Shown piece after piece: positions 17,471 through 27,462 of a DNA stretch of 64,000 nt. The DNA comes from an uncultured Clostridia bacterium. Its GTDB lineage: Bacteria; Bacillota; Clostridia; Christensenellales; UBA1242. The position numbers were made by a program, and so were the translations under genes. Below the pieces are notes generated by a model. The model was not told the origin of the DNA, ran no database searches, and was given only the letters and a program-made list of their open reading frames with translations. Each line of letters begins with the position of its first letter. Within the stretch, counting starts at the first letter, position 1. Location of the stretch: contig CALVZK010000005.1 in NCBI GenBank assembly GCA_944372505.1, positions 1-64,000 of the forward strand, in the 5' to 3' direction.

Positions 17471-18928
17471 TTAACTATTATTATCATTATTATCATTATT
17501 GTTATTACTACTATTGTTATCATTATTATTTTCAGAAGCCTTACTTCCAGATGCTTTATCCACTCCTAATGCTCCTTGTGCAGCTTCATCTGTACTAATC
17601 CATCCTTGGTCCTCTGCTAATTTATAATGATTATCTTTTTGCATCTGAGCAGTCCACATTTGTTGTTCGCTTAAATATTCTAATGCTTTATGAGTTACTG
17701 TTAATGTTCCTTGATAACCATTTAATTGCAACCACATAGCTCCAACATATTCAATAAGTCTTTTTGATTTTCTTTGAAAGCTTTTTACCATATCAGTAAT
17801 AACTTTCATTTGTACTGTTCCCCAGCTTTCAGTTGTACCACTGTTTCTATTCATTAAGAATCCTAATGTTTTACAACCATTTAACATTTGAACATCTATT
17901 GGCTCTAACCAAGCTCTAATATCTACAGAAGAAGAAGCAGTATTATTAGAACTTCTATTTACTTCAATATCATCAGTAACTACTATATCTTGTGTTGGTT
18001 CTCTATTAACTGCAACACTTGATGCTAAATTAATTGCCTCTTGTATAGCTTTCTTTACTTTGTCTGGGTCATTTTGTTGTGATGTTGGTAAAGAGTTAAC
18101 AACTCTTTCTTTATTTATTGAAAATATATTGTAAGGATAGCCTTGCCTTCTTAAAACTGCTGAACTATCTCTTATTGTTTGTAATTTATAATCAACTGCT
18201 GGAATTGCAGATTCTAGTAAGTAAGGTCCAGTTGGAGTCGTAATATCGGTATTAACTGATACCCAAAATACATTCCCTTGTGTTAAATCTACTTTATCTC
18301 CATCTTGGTCTTGATATGGAATCCACCTTTCAACTCCATCTCTTTCTTCTAGTTGAAATTCTACTGTCCTAGGGTCTATAATATATATTCCACTAAATGT
18401 GTTTTCATTTACGCTGCTAACAACTACTTCTATCATCATTATATTGTAAAGTAATCCAGTCTTGTGCAAATTGTCAATCAATCCATCAAGTCCATCTTCT
18501 CCTAATGTATTCCAGAATCTACATTGATAATTAAATAATTCTTCTGCATCATTTAGTCTGTTCCCGTTTAAATCTCTAATTTCAATATTTATTCCTTGCA
18601 TACATAATCTTTGGAAAGACCATACTGCTTGTGAAACATCAGGGTCTTTTGCTGCAATAACTTCAATTTGTTCACCAACATCTGACTGATTTCTTAACTC
18701 ATCTAGTATTGCACTTGCTTGACTTTCTTGTTCTACAGTATCTCCAACGTTATAACCAACGTAAGAAACCTTATCACCTGTTTTTATTTCTATCACATCT
18801 ATTGTATTAGTAGTTTGTCCTGTTTTATTTTTTGCTTGTATTTCGGATATTTCTTTTTTAGATATTTCTTTTTTAGGTACTTTCCTTTTGGCAAATTTGC
18901 CAAAGATTTTTTTAATTATATTTGCCAA
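17471..18928 (-). CDS. portal protein
   Basis: 485 residues, directly downstream of the large terminase. Portal proteins form the dodecameric DNA gate of the capsid. The basic N-terminus, the central alpha/beta region (IYIIDPRTVEFQLEERDG) and a C-terminal helix fit. The last ~35 residues are an Asn/Asp/Ser repeat (low complexity), which is not part of the core fold. Confidence 0.85.
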   Translation of the reverse strand: MANIIKKIFGKFAKRKVPKKEISKKEISEIQAKNKTGQTTNTIDVIEIKTGDKVSYVGYNVGDTVEQESQASAILDELRNQSDVGEQIEVIAAKDPDVSQAVWSFQRLCMQGINIEIRDLNGNRLNDAEELFNYQCRFWNTLGEDGLDGLIDNLHKTGLLYNIMMIEVVVSSVNENTFSGIYIIDPRTVEFQLEERDGVERWIPYQDQDGDKVDLTQGNVFWVSVNTDITTPTGPYLLESAIPAVDYKLQTIRDSSAVLRRQGYPYNIFSINKERVVNSLPTSQQNDPDKVKKAIQEAINLASSVAVNREPTQDIVVTDDIEVNRSSNNTASSSVDIRAWLEPIDVQMLNGCKTLGFLMNRNSGTTESWGTVQMKVITDMVKSFQRKSKRLIEYVGAMWLQLNGYQGTLTVTHKALEYLSEQQMWTAQMQKDNHYKLAEDQGWISTDEAAQGALGVDKASGSKASENNNDNNSSNNNNDNNDNNS

Positions 18929-18997
18929 AATGACTCACCTCTAATCCTATTATATTATAATAATTCCAAAAAGTAAATGTTTTTTCTATTATTTAAT

Positions 18998-20677
18998 TTA
19001 ATAAAAGCCACCTTTAATTTTACTAGTTGGAACAAAAGAATTGCTTAATGTTTTAAAATTATTAAGACTATAAAAGTTAACCATATCTTCAACACTAGTA
19101 ACTACTACGTCTGCCACTGCAAAATATGATGCTGAAACTGCATCATCGTGTCCTCCTGCCGTTCTATTTCCATATACGATAGTTTTAGCTTTTTCGCTTA
19201 TATCATATCCATAATCTTCGAATTGTCTTATTGCTATTTCGGATGTATCATCTACATTATGTATTTTAAATTTATCTGATTTTATTAAAGCAGTTAAGTT
19301 TTCAACTAATTTTTCTTTGTTTTTTCCTTGCTCTGGATAAGCTATATATGCAATTCCTGCTAGTTTGAATAAATCTTCTAATGCCTCTCCTAAACCAGTT
19401 TTTCCATAACGAACCATTGCATAATTCCATTTTTTAACTAATTGTTTTATATAAATATTTATTTGCACTGTATATGGCATATTTTCTAACTTTACTAGTT
19501 CAACTACTTCTCCTGTATTTTCACAATATACTACAAGCCAAGCACCATCTATTTGCTTTGCAGGGTCATAGCCTATGCTATATGTATAATATGGATTTGG
19601 AGTCTTAACATCTTTTATATATTTTCTTAATTCCTCTTTTGGTAAATTTGGTTTTTCTATAACTGCCGTATCTCTAAAATTAGGAAATTGCGTTCCATCT
19701 TCATCTGATGGATAACCCTCAATATCTTCTCTATATTGTCTATCAGAACGTGATAATCTTAAATCATCTTCATAAGTTCTATCACCTGGAAATTTTGGTT
19801 CATCTAATTCCCATTTATTTGTTTCAGGATTATAGTATTTATAACGCATATTTTGAAATTTAGGTACATCCCATCTTGAAACATAAAAAGTTTCCCATTG
19901 TGGTCTTTGTTTTGCTCCACCTTTGACTCCCCATTTGCATACTTCATTAAAATATGTCCTTCCTCTAGGAGAACTATTTACAAGTAAAAGTCCACCATCT
20001 CCATTTGGTCCTCTTCCTGGGGAATCCAAACGGTCTGTAATATTTCCTATAACAATATCAAACTTCTTTATACGAGCTGCTTCTGTTATCCACACTATGT
20101 CCAAACCAACAGATACCAAAGAATCAGGGTCATCTGCTGAACGAAATTCTATTAAGCCTCCATTAACAGTTTCTATTGCATAATTTTCTTTATCATAATT
20201 CACAACTAACTCTCTTGGAAAAGAGTTCATCATTTCTCTTATTAATTGTCCTGCCAATTTATATGTTGGCGCTATTATCCATCCGTGAACTTTTGGAACA
20301 AAGGTATGGTCTCTTTCTTCATTAAGCATATATACAAACTTGTCTATATACTCCATAGTACAAGACCTATCCTTACCAATTCTTGCACCACCAGAAACGA
20401 CTTTGTATCTGGCTTTTGACTCGTGAAATTTTTCTTGCCAAGGATAAGGTTCATACTTTATTGAAACATTAGTTTCACCTGAATCTTCACTTTTTATTAT
20501 CTTGTTTCTACAATTAGGACAATATTTAAATTTATTAAATATTTTTTCCCCTGTTTTTTTATTTATCCTAAATCCTTGCTCAAATACTTTTCCACATTCA
20601 AGACAAGTTCCCATATTCTTTTTTGTCTCTTCTAAAAGCTTCGACTTTCCATCCAGTATATCATAATCATTATACAT
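18998..20677 (-). CDS. terL: terminase large subunit with N-terminal zinc ribbon
   Basis: 559 residues. It packages DNA with an ATPase and cuts concatemers with a RNase H-like nuclease. A Walker A-type loop (GGARIGKD) is at residues 96-103, a Walker B-like strand ends in DIVWITEAAR, and the nuclease domain begins near YSIGYDPAK with further acids in GGHDDAVSA. An unusual zinc ribbon precedes it: CLEC at 25-28 and CPNC at ~53-56. The start ATG overlaps the end of the upstream gene by 8 bp, showing coupling. All other motifs intact, with no internal CGG codon. Confidence 0.92.
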   Translation of the reverse strand: MYNDYDILDGKSKLLEETKKNMGTCLECGKVFEQGFRINKKTGEKIFNKFKYCPNCRNKIIKSEDSGETNVSIKYEPYPWQEKFHESKARYKVVSGGARIGKDRSCTMEYIDKFVYMLNEERDHTFVPKVHGWIIAPTYKLAGQLIREMMNSFPRELVVNYDKENYAIETVNGGLIEFRSADDPDSLVSVGLDIVWITEAARIKKFDIVIGNITDRLDSPGRGPNGDGGLLLVNSSPRGRTYFNEVCKWGVKGGAKQRPQWETFYVSRWDVPKFQNMRYKYYNPETNKWELDEPKFPGDRTYEDDLRLSRSDRQYREDIEGYPSDEDGTQFPNFRDTAVIEKPNLPKEELRKYIKDVKTPNPYYTYSIGYDPAKQIDGAWLVVYCENTGEVVELVKLENMPYTVQINIYIKQLVKKWNYAMVRYGKTGLGEALEDLFKLAGIAYIAYPEQGKNKEKLVENLTALIKSDKFKIHNVDDTSEIAIRQFEDYGYDISEKAKTIVYGNRTAGGHDDAVSASYFAVADVVVTSVEDMVNFYSLNNFKTLSNSFVPTSKIKGGFY

Positions 20678-21284
20678 CTATCTCAGCTCCTAACTGATAA
20701 TCCTCTCCACTATCATTAGTAAATTTTAATGCAATTTTAGCTTTTTTACCACTTCTATTAGTTTTTAATTTTTGTATCATTCCCTCTCTTGCATCTAACA
20801 TTGCTTTATTTAATAGACCAACTTCTTTATATGCTTTTGCGATATCGCCTTCTTCAAACTTCCTTTGAATATATTGCTCTAGTACTTTCATATTTCTTTC
20901 ATCCATTAGCATATCAAATATCTTATTAGAAAAGTCACCTAATTTGCTTATTATTTCCAAAGATTTTAAGTCCTCACTAATAGCTTTATTCCTTTTTGCA
21001 ACATTTAGTACCTCCTGCATTTTCTTCATATCGCCATATGTATTTAGATTTTTTTCTAATATTTTTCTTTCTTCTTCTGGCATCATAAAATCTATAGAAG
21101 TTGCACCATTTTCATAAACTACTGCATCTTTTATATCTTCATCTTTAACCTCAGGTTTTTCTTCTTGTGTATGTGCAAAAACTGCATTTACTAATGCTAA
21201 ATCTTTTGTACTCGTATTTGTCTCAAAATTATTAGATTTACTACCAGTATTTGCTTGATACATTTTGCCGCTTTTGTTTTCCAT
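20670..21284 (-). CDS. putative terminase small subunit
   Basis: 204 residues, immediately upstream of terL and overlapping it. The acidic N-terminal half is probably disordered and the second half is helical (KNLNTYGDMKKMQEVLNVAK). A helix-turn-helix is not obvious, so the role is suggested by position only. It is the first gene after the terminator at 21340-21369. Confidence 0.5.
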   Translation of the reverse strand: MENKSGKMYQANTGSKSNNFETNTSTKDLALVNAVFAHTQEEKPEVKDEDIKDAVVYENGATSIDFMMPEEERKILEKNLNTYGDMKKMQEVLNVAKRNKAISEDLKSLEIISKLGDFSNKIFDMLMDERNMKVLEQYIQRKFEEGDIAKAYKEVGLLNKAMLDAREGMIQKLKTNRSGKKAKIALKFTNDSGEDYQLGAEIDV

Positions 21285-21339
21285 ATGAAATCACCTTCTT
21301 ACTGTCTATTATTTTTTCTATTATTTTTATATATATAAA

Positions 21340-21369
21340 ATAATTCAATGATAAAAATCATTGAATTAT
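21340..21369 (-). terminator. intrinsic terminator between replication and packaging operons
   Basis: A perfect 13-bp stem (ATAATTCAATGAT and complement, 4-nt loop) followed by TTTTATA on the minus strand. It lies directly after the stop of the gene at 21377. Confidence 0.8.
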
Positions 21370-21376
21370 TCATTTC

Positions 21377-21667
21377 TTATTCATCAATTAAATCTTTTTT
21401 GTTATCTTTTCTATCAATATTTCTATCAATATTTCTGCTTTCTCTATTTTGTCCTTCTTTTTCTATTTTTTTCTTTATCTCTTGAAGTTTTGCAAAATCC
21501 TCTTCAAAAATTTTTTCATTGTCATAGAATCTTTTCTTTAAGTTCATTTCATTTTCACCAAATTCAAAACATAAACCTAAACTCTTATTTTTTCTTAAAA
21601 TTTTTAATTCGTTATCTCTAACATTTTTATTATTTTTAGACCTACATACAAAAACTATTTCTGCCAT
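21377..21667 (-). CDS. small charged hypothetical protein
   Basis: 96 residues: a short beta-like N-terminus (MAEIVFVCRSKNNKNVRDNEL) followed by a Lys/Glu coiled coil and an Arg/Asn/Asp tail with repeats of RNIDRN. The N-terminus resembles pieces found at the end of some helicase or loader-type phage proteins, but I cannot assign it. Last gene of the primase operon. Confidence 0.6.
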   Translation of the reverse strand: MAEIVFVCRSKNNKNVRDNELKILRKNKSLGLCFEFGENEMNLKKRFYDNEKIFEEDFAKLQEIKKKIEKEGQNRESRNIDRNIDRKDNKKDLIDE

Positions 21668-21669
21668 AA

Positions 21670-22242
21670 TTATTTTTCCTCCTCCTTATAATTTTTATTA
21701 TATTTTTTATGCAATATTTCATTGTCCACAAAATCTTCTGTCGTATAAAACTGTGGTCTTTTTAGCATATATTCTACGATAGCATATTTTATCCTTTGTT
21801 CTAATGATGTTTTTTTGCCTTCATAGTAATCCATTCTGGCACTACCTGATAAAAACAAATCCCATATTTTACAATCTGGAAATATATCCTCTGCAAATTC
21901 AAAGCCTGTATCTGGATTTATTTCAAAGAATAATGGACTAATATATTGCCAATGTTCTAGTTTCTCAGTAGTTGGGTTAAAATCATATTCATCTAAGCTT
22001 GGTAATATGCCAGTATCTCTATATAAATCATACAAATATGCTGACATAGCCAATATGTTTTTATCTTGTATAATATACCATTTGCAATATGGTAAAAATT
22101 TAACTAGTTCAGGAAAATTTTTCTTTATGCTTTCTATATTTTTTGCGTTCATAATACGAGATAAATATGACAATCTTGTAGTAGAAATATTATGATTTAT
22201 TGCAATTTCACTTAAAGTATATAAGTTTTGTAAAAAATTCAT
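21670..22242 (-). CDS. hypothetical protein in primase operon
   Basis: 190 residues, helical, with a possible helix-turn-helix near the N-terminus (LSEIAINHNISTTRLSYLSR). The centre contains several Trp/Tyr/Phe-rich segments. It overlaps the upstream 36-residue gene by an ATGA arrangement, indicating translational coupling. Its place between replication genes and terminase would also fit a DNA-binding packaging protein. No firm family. Confidence 0.6.
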   Translation of the reverse strand: MNFLQNLYTLSEIAINHNISTTRLSYLSRIMNAKNIESIKKNFPELVKFLPYCKWYIIQDKNILAMSAYLYDLYRDTGILPSLDEYDFNPTTEKLEHWQYISPLFFEINPDTGFEFAEDIFPDCKIWDLFLSGSARMDYYEGKKTSLEQRIKYAIVEYMLKRPQFYTTEDFVDNEILHKKYNKNYKEEEK

Positions 22243-22349
22243 TTACTTTCTCTAATCTTTTCATAAATTTTTCTAACTACTTCTTGTTCTTCTTCTCTAC
22301 TAATTTCTTTTGCAAATAAATTTTGTAAGAATTTTAGCATTTTTTCCAT
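22239..22349 (-). CDS. 36-residue hypothetical peptide
   Basis: MEKMLKFLQNLFAKEISREE is followed by a charged helical end. It starts at ATG 22349 with GGAAGATG-type site and its TGA overlaps the next ATG. A short amphipathic helix; function unknown. Confidence 0.5.
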   Translation of the reverse strand: MEKMLKFLQNLFAKEISREEEQEVVRKIYEKIRESK

Positions 22350-22387
22350 ACTTCATCTTCCTTTATATAAATAATATCATACCATTT

Positions 22388-22771
22388 TTAAAAAGTCAAT
22401 TTATTCAAGTTTCTTTGTAAAAAATTTTCATCCTTTGTCATTTTGGCAATAATATTTAGAGCAATCTTTAACATTTCTTCTTTATCATTACTCTTTTCTA
22501 TTCTACTCAAATCATATTCTATATTTATTCTATTACTGTTATATTCTTTGCATATTTCTAAATATTTTCTGCGATATTCCTTTTCAGAAAAATATTCATT
22601 TTTTATTTTTTTCTTTTTTATTTCAGCTTTATCTTTATTTATTTTTTCACATCTATAATCTAAGTATAATTCTTTTAATTGCTCAAAAAAATATTTGTCA
22701 ATAAAATCATATTCATCATCAAGTATTTCATTTTTATAAGCTTTCATACTTAAATTTTCAAAATTATCCAT
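22388..22771 (-). CDS. coiled-coil hypothetical protein
   Basis: 127 residues, Lys/Glu/Tyr-rich, predicted to be nearly all helix. It starts 8 bp after the primase-helicase stop with AGGAGTTG upstream, so it is part of the same transcript. No motif recognised. Confidence 0.6.
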   Translation of the reverse strand: MDNFENLSMKAYKNEILDDEYDFIDKYFFEQLKELYLDYRCEKINKDKAEIKKKKIKNEYFSEKEYRRKYLEICKEYNSNRINIEYDLSRIEKSNDKEEMLKIALNIIAKMTKDENFLQRNLNKLTF

Positions 22772-22779
22772 AACAACTC

Positions 22780-25700
22780 CTAAAATGGTAAAATAAAATC
22801 ATCATCTTCATTTTCTTCGTCATTTTCCAAAATATCTTTTTTAACATCTAAAACAATACATTTACTTTTTGAATTATTTATCTGAACTGTCAATGTGTTT
22901 CTATTTTTTTCGTGCTTTATATAATCTTTTCTTTTCCAGGCATTTACTACCTCATTAAAATCAAATCCATTATCTTGTAATGTTTTTCTTAATACTATAG
23001 GTATAATTGCAACATATCCATCTTTCATCTCTCTACCATATATTTCAACTTTTATATCTTGATTATCTATTATTTCATTATCTTTTGTTAAAAAGTGTCT
23101 TTTTTCTGATATATACCAATCTTTTGCAAATTCATAAGCTCTTTCTTCTATTGCAATTTCCTTTTTACTAGTAGTTTTATCAGCTAAATCTTCTAATGTT
23201 AAATAATAATTATCTTTAAATAATACATCAACAACTATTTTATCCCCTAATAATATTAATGCTTTTAATATTTTTTGCTTATTTGTAGTATCATCATCTT
23301 TTAAAGCATCAATAAAAGAATCAAATATTTTTTTATAATCAAAATCGTCTATATGTTTTAAAATTTCTCTTATTGGGGTTCCATAATTTTCTTTTACAAA
23401 GTCTGCAACTTCACTTAAATTCTCATAAGTATAGCTGGTTATTTCGCAAGAAATACATCTATTATAAGCTCCTGCATTACTATTCTCTTTAATAATATTC
23501 TTTTCCCCATTTGTTATTACAACATTATTCCAAGAATTTTCTCTTGCTAATCCACCAACTTTTGTGCTTCTTGTTCTTCCTTTACCTTCACTTATTAAAA
23601 ATAATATTTTATCATAATCTTTTGCATCTTTTTGATGTTGCATCTCATTTATAAACAATGGAATATTATTGTATGTATTTAATCTATATTCAAGTCCTAC
23701 TACAGTAAAATTAAAATTTATTCCAATTCCCTTGTTATCATTTAATGATGGATTTCCAAATATAGACTGTCCTACCATACAAGCTACTGTATTATGAGTT
23801 ACAATAAAGTCATCACAAAGATATGTATGTTCTTCACTATCAATCATTAAACATTGACATTCTTCATATCCACACTTTTCAATGGATATAATGCTTAAAT
23901 CATTAGTATTTTCAATTCTCTTTCTCTTTTTATTCGCATATCTCATTGCTTTTTTATGTTTCTCAGATGAAAAGATTGTATCATTGGCACAAATTGTTAT
24001 AGTATACTCATCTTTTCTACTCTTAGCAATAGTTATAGTTGCTCTATATCCTAAAGAATAAGCAATTTCTAATATGTCATTCGCTAATTTCTTGCTTTTA
24101 GTATTATATCTTATACTTCCTTTAGTCGTAATATGTCCATCAGTATCAATTAATCCTTGTAGTAATTCTATTCTATCTTTTACACTTGCAGTTTTATAAA
24201 TCTTTGGAATAAATTTTTTTGAACTCTTACAATTTAATTTCAAATCAATAATATCTTGTTTTAATTTTTTACAATGGTTAAGTACAAATTGATTAGTTGT
24301 ATATATATTTCTATGCATAGAAGCTCCTATATTTTTTAAATGATTTTCGACTTTATTTATAATATCTTTTTCAGAATTATTAAAATAAATATTTCTTGTA
24401 TTATTTGCCTTATTTAATTTTAAAGTTAGACAACCATCACCAATTAATGCTCCTAATAAATATGGATTAATTGGTAATTTTTTATTACTATAAAATTCTA
24501 CAGGTTTAGTTGTTGGAATTCTGAAATTATAATCGTTTTTAATTTTTATAGGTTTCTTTAACATTTCTTGTAATTCAATTGTTTTATAACCTCTATTATG
24601 ACTTCTTGTTGTTTTAGTTGTTACATTCCATAAATGCTCTTTACAACATTTAGTTTTTCTTCCATCTTTAAATGTTATTTCGTAAACTTCTTTTTTCCCT
24701 TGTGGATAGACTCCTATTACCTTGTGTCGCTTTCCATCTCCACCTATAACATAATCTCCTATTTTTATATCTCTCATAAACTTATATCCATAAGGAGTTA
24801 TTATTTTTGTGTTAAGTGGTTGAGCTTTTCCATATTCACTTTCGCCAAAAATATGTAAGGTAAATCCACTTTGTCTTATTCTTTTTAAAAAAATCGAGAC
24901 AACTGCTGATGCCATAATTATTCTTGAAATATTATTATATTTTCTTCTTTCCCTAAAAAATTCAATCCAATCCTCTAACTTTCCATTTTCACCAAATTTT
25001 TCTCTTATATTAGGCATATCTTTCTCATTATCAAATTCATATTTATCAGAATAAGGCATTAAAACCTTATCATCAACCCAACCTAATCTTGATACAGATA
25101 TACTTGTTGGTATCTTGTCTTTATTTAGATTCTCTATTTCTGCTAAATATTTAACTAAAAATTTAGCCGTTTCAGAAGTTACAGATATTCCTATGTCAGA
25201 AAGTTTTATTATAGATTGATTGCTTGATATTATGGATTTATCCACAATTACATAATTCCAAACATTATTTTTATAAAATCCAATTTTTATCTTTTCAGAA
25301 CCGTCCTCGTAATTTTTATACTTCTCTATTGGTACTATTGGATGATAACAAACTAGTATTCTAGCAATATTAGGTAATATTTCATAGATGAATCCATTAC
25401 TATCTAATTCATATTTACTAGTATTATATATTACTCCATTCATTTCTGGAAAAACAATGCTTCTATTAATATCTATATTTTTAGGCTCTTGCTTGGATTC
25501 TTTAAAAATTTTATAATTTTTATCAAATCCAGTTATTCTTTTTTGTCTACAAAATTCTTTTATTTCAGAATATAGTTTAAAATAATTTTCTATATCACTT
25601 ATTTCATACTCATATAATTTTTCAAATAAATCAATAGAAAATATACTTTCTTCTGATAAATTCATTTCAATGTTTAAAACTTCATCATTCTGCAAAGTCT

Positions 25701-26434
25701 CTAATATCTTTAATGTGTCTTGTGGTCCTAATCTTTTTAAAACATCTGATATATCTTCTTTTTCTTTTAATTCTGGTATAACTTTATTTAATTTTAATAT
25801 TTTTACATCTTTAGTTCCCTGTTCTAATAAAGCATTTTTTATATCATCTGCATATTTATAACCTGCCTTATCATTATCTGGTATAATATATATTGTTTTA
25901 TCTTTTAAATACTTTACATATTCTGATGCTCTTTTCTTAAAACTAGCTGCTCCACCAGCAGTAGTAGTTGCTACTAATCCTAAACTGTTTAAATTATCTG
26001 CATCTTTTTCTCCTTCTACAAAATATACAATATTGGATTTTACAACATTAGGTAGATTATATAATACATAATTTACTCCTGTCATTTTAAATATCCAATT
26101 ACCATTGTCATATTTAGCTTGAACAAAGTTTTTAGGCTCGAACCTCATAACTTTATACAATGGTTTATTATTCTCATCTGTATATATATACTCTGCTACT
26201 ACTCTAGGTTTTTCTTGCACATTATTAAATAAGTCTTTCTCTTGTAAACCTACTTTTTCTAAAATATCTCTTGTATCACAACCTGCGTGACAATACATTA
26301 ATATCCTATTATCTTCTTCGGTTATGGTTAATGAGGCTTTTTTATCTCCGATGAGATGGGCAAAAGCATTGATATGATTTATCCCCAATTTTTTTTGCAT
26401 CTGGAAATCTACCTATTATTTCTTCTATATGCAT
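22780..26434 (-). CDS. primase-helicase with intein; one extra C (CGG) interrupts the zinc-finger frame
   Basis: The true start is ATG 26434 (AGAGGT site), giving MHIEEIIGRFPDAKKIG then YQCFCPSH. At 26351 the frame reads CGG AGA TAA and stops; skipping the C at 26350 gives CPSH-GDKKASLTI then CHAGC, the complete CHC2-type primase zinc finger. A TOPRIM domain follows (YFVEGEKDAD, IPDNDKAG), then a DUF927-like helicase domain whose Walker A is GESEYGK-T. A 345-residue intein splits that motif between K and T. After intein removal the protein is ~870 residues. It opens the operon after a ribbon-helix-helix gene and probably primes replication at the nearby iterons. Without the +1 event only a 30-residue peptide, or an ATG 26400 product lacking half the zinc finger, can be made. 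Confidence 0.85.
23791..24825 (-). mobile_element. LAGLIDADG intein in the Walker A motif
   Basis: 345 residues starting AQPLNTKIITPYGYKFM and ending VTHN, followed by Thr as first C-extein residue. Splicing regenerates GESEYGKTVACMVG, a perfect P-loop. The homing endonuclease blocks are LLGALIGDG and LLQGLIDTDGHI. The C-terminal blocks (TYLCDDFIVTHN) carry the penultimate His and terminal Asn. The first residue is Ala, not Cys or Ser, so splicing must bypass the first acyl shift and use Thr at +1. Confidence 0.92.
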
Positions 26435-26463
26435 AACCTATTACCTCTTTTCTCTAGTTTTTT

Positions 26464-26622
26464 TTAATCTTCAATATATTTGCAGATAAAATCAGCTATA
26501 ACTTCTTGCATAGATTTATTATTATTAATACATTTAATATTAAATTTTTGTTTTGTTTCTAAATCAATTCTTATAATTAATTGCTTAACTTTATCATTAT
26601 TTTTATAAAGATTCTTTTGCAT
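26464..26622 (-). CDS. ribbon-helix-helix regulator
   Basis: 52 residues. A short beta strand (QLIIRIDLETKQKF) followed by two helices (MQEVIADFICKYI) matches Arc/CopG-type ribbon-helix-helix proteins, which bind palindromic operators as dimers. It starts at ATG 26622 with AGAGGTGA and is first gene after a strong promoter with a palindromic element over its start region. Probably an autorepressor of the primase operon, or a plasmid-type copy-number regulator. Confidence 0.7.
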   Translation of the reverse strand: MQKNLYKNNDKVKQLIIRIDLETKQKFNIKCINNNKSMQEVIADFICKYIED

Positions 26623-26652
26623 TTGTTTCACCTCTCATAATAGTATGCTATC

Positions 26653-26682
26653 ATTATAGCAGTAACAATAAAAAAAAGTCAA
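26653..26682 (-). promoter_or_regulatory. promoter of primase operon with palindromic operator
   Basis: TTGACT, an 18-bp spacer and TATAAT on the minus strand. Directly downstream lies the imperfect palindrome AATGATAG-cata-CTATTATG, a plausible site for the ribbon-helix-helix protein encoded next. Confidence 0.75.
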
Positions 26683-26689
26683 TATCTTT

Positions 26690-27140
26690 TTATATTTTTT
26701 TATAAAAATTTATTTCCCCCATTTTTTTTCCTCGTTTTCCACGGCGTTCCTCAGTAAATGGTAACTGTGAAACCTTACAGCCACAAGGGCTACAGAGTTT
26801 TTCCTCGTTTCCCCACCATTTTTGAAAAATATTATATATATATATATAATAAAAAAAACACACATTTTTTTAATTTGTTAAAATTTTGTGTGTTTTTTTA
26901 TTTGCTATATATAACCTTATATTTTTAGTGGGGAAAGTGGGGAAAGTGGGGAATGACATTTTTTTATTACAATTTCCTTATATATATATATATATTATTA
27001 TTTAATATAAATATATATATATATAGGGTTTCAGCGTTTTCTACCGAACAAATTATCTGGAAAAATTTTCCTTCCCCACTTTTTCAATTTTTTCCTCGAT
27101 TTTTCATTTTTTCCCCACTTGTAATGTAATTTTTTATAAA
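26690..27140. repeat. iteron-like, AT-rich origin candidate
   Basis: No gene in this stretch. Three perfect tandem GTGGGGAA(A) copies lie at 26928-26953. Inverted TTCCCCAC copies are at 26809, 27072 and 27111, with TTCCTCG variants at 26728, 26801 and 27092. Between them are long alternating TA tracts (26831-26850, 26972-27025) that would melt easily. Iterons plus an AT-rich element, flanked by a primase operon and a RepL-like gene, fit a replication origin. Confidence 0.6.
26852..26899. terminator. bidirectional terminator-like hairpin in origin region
   Basis: A 13-bp stem (AAAAAAACACACA / TGTGTGTTTTTTT) flanked by A and T runs on opposite sides, so it can terminate from either strand. It separates the primase promoter side from the iteron array. 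Confidence 0.6.
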
Positions 27141-27175
27141 AATCTATATTATTTTAAAGAATTTTCAATTTACTA

Positions 27176-27208
27176 TTGACAATAAACTTAATTTATAGTA
27201 TATATAAT
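27176..27208 (+). promoter_or_regulatory. promoter of small RNA 1
   Basis: TTGACA, 17 bp, TATATA, with an overlapping TATAAT slightly downstream. No ORF with a ribosome site follows; a folded segment and a terminator do. Confidence 0.65.
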
Positions 27209-27209
27209 A

Positions 27210-27365
27210 TATAAGATTTAGATATATTCTAATTTAGTTCTAAAAGCTAAAAGAACTTATTAACTGTATTAATAAGTTATATCAAATCTTAAACTTATGT
27301 TATTTTTTTTATTTTAACTTTTTTTACTCAAGAAAAATAGCCAGTTTAAATACTGACTATTTTTT
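27210..27365 (+). ncRNA. three-way-junction small RNA with own terminator
   Basis: After the promoter, 27213-27226 pairs with 27278-27290 (13 bp, one bulge). It encloses hairpins 27233-37/27247-51 and 27254-63/27269-78 (10 perfect bp). The transcript ends in an intrinsic terminator at 27333-27365 (AAAAATAG-CAGT stem plus T run). No coding frame of note. Plasmid replicons often carry such short RNAs beside the rep gene; whether this one controls replication is inference. Confidence 0.6.
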
Positions 27366-27372
27366 AATTATA

Positions 27373-27401
27373 TTGACAAATAAAAAAATATATAATAAAA
27401 T
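27373..27401 (+). promoter_or_regulatory. promoter of small RNA 2
   Basis: TTGACA, 17 bp, TAAAAT on the plus strand, directed at a short segment that ends in a terminator against the 3' end of the RepL-like gene. Confidence 0.55.
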
Positions 27402-27404
27402 AAA

Positions 27405-27462
27405 GACGAAGTATCAATTAATTAATAGAATTGGAGTTCGTGGCTTGAACTTCAATTTTTTT
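27405..27462 (+). ncRNA. very short convergent RNA ending in a terminator hairpin
   Basis: Hairpin AATTGGAGTTC / GAACTTCAATT (11 bp, one G.T) at 27429-27457 followed by seven T on the plus strand. The same hairpin could also end the RepL-like mRNA arriving from the other side. So it is either a tiny RNA or a shared terminator. Confidence 0.45.

Noticed and set aside
26341..26400. ATG 26400 as true start of primase
   Set aside because: No ribosome site and would lack half of the zinc finger; ATG 26434 has both.
26928..26953. CRISPR-like repeat
   Set aside because: 9-bp tandem copies without spacers; iterons.
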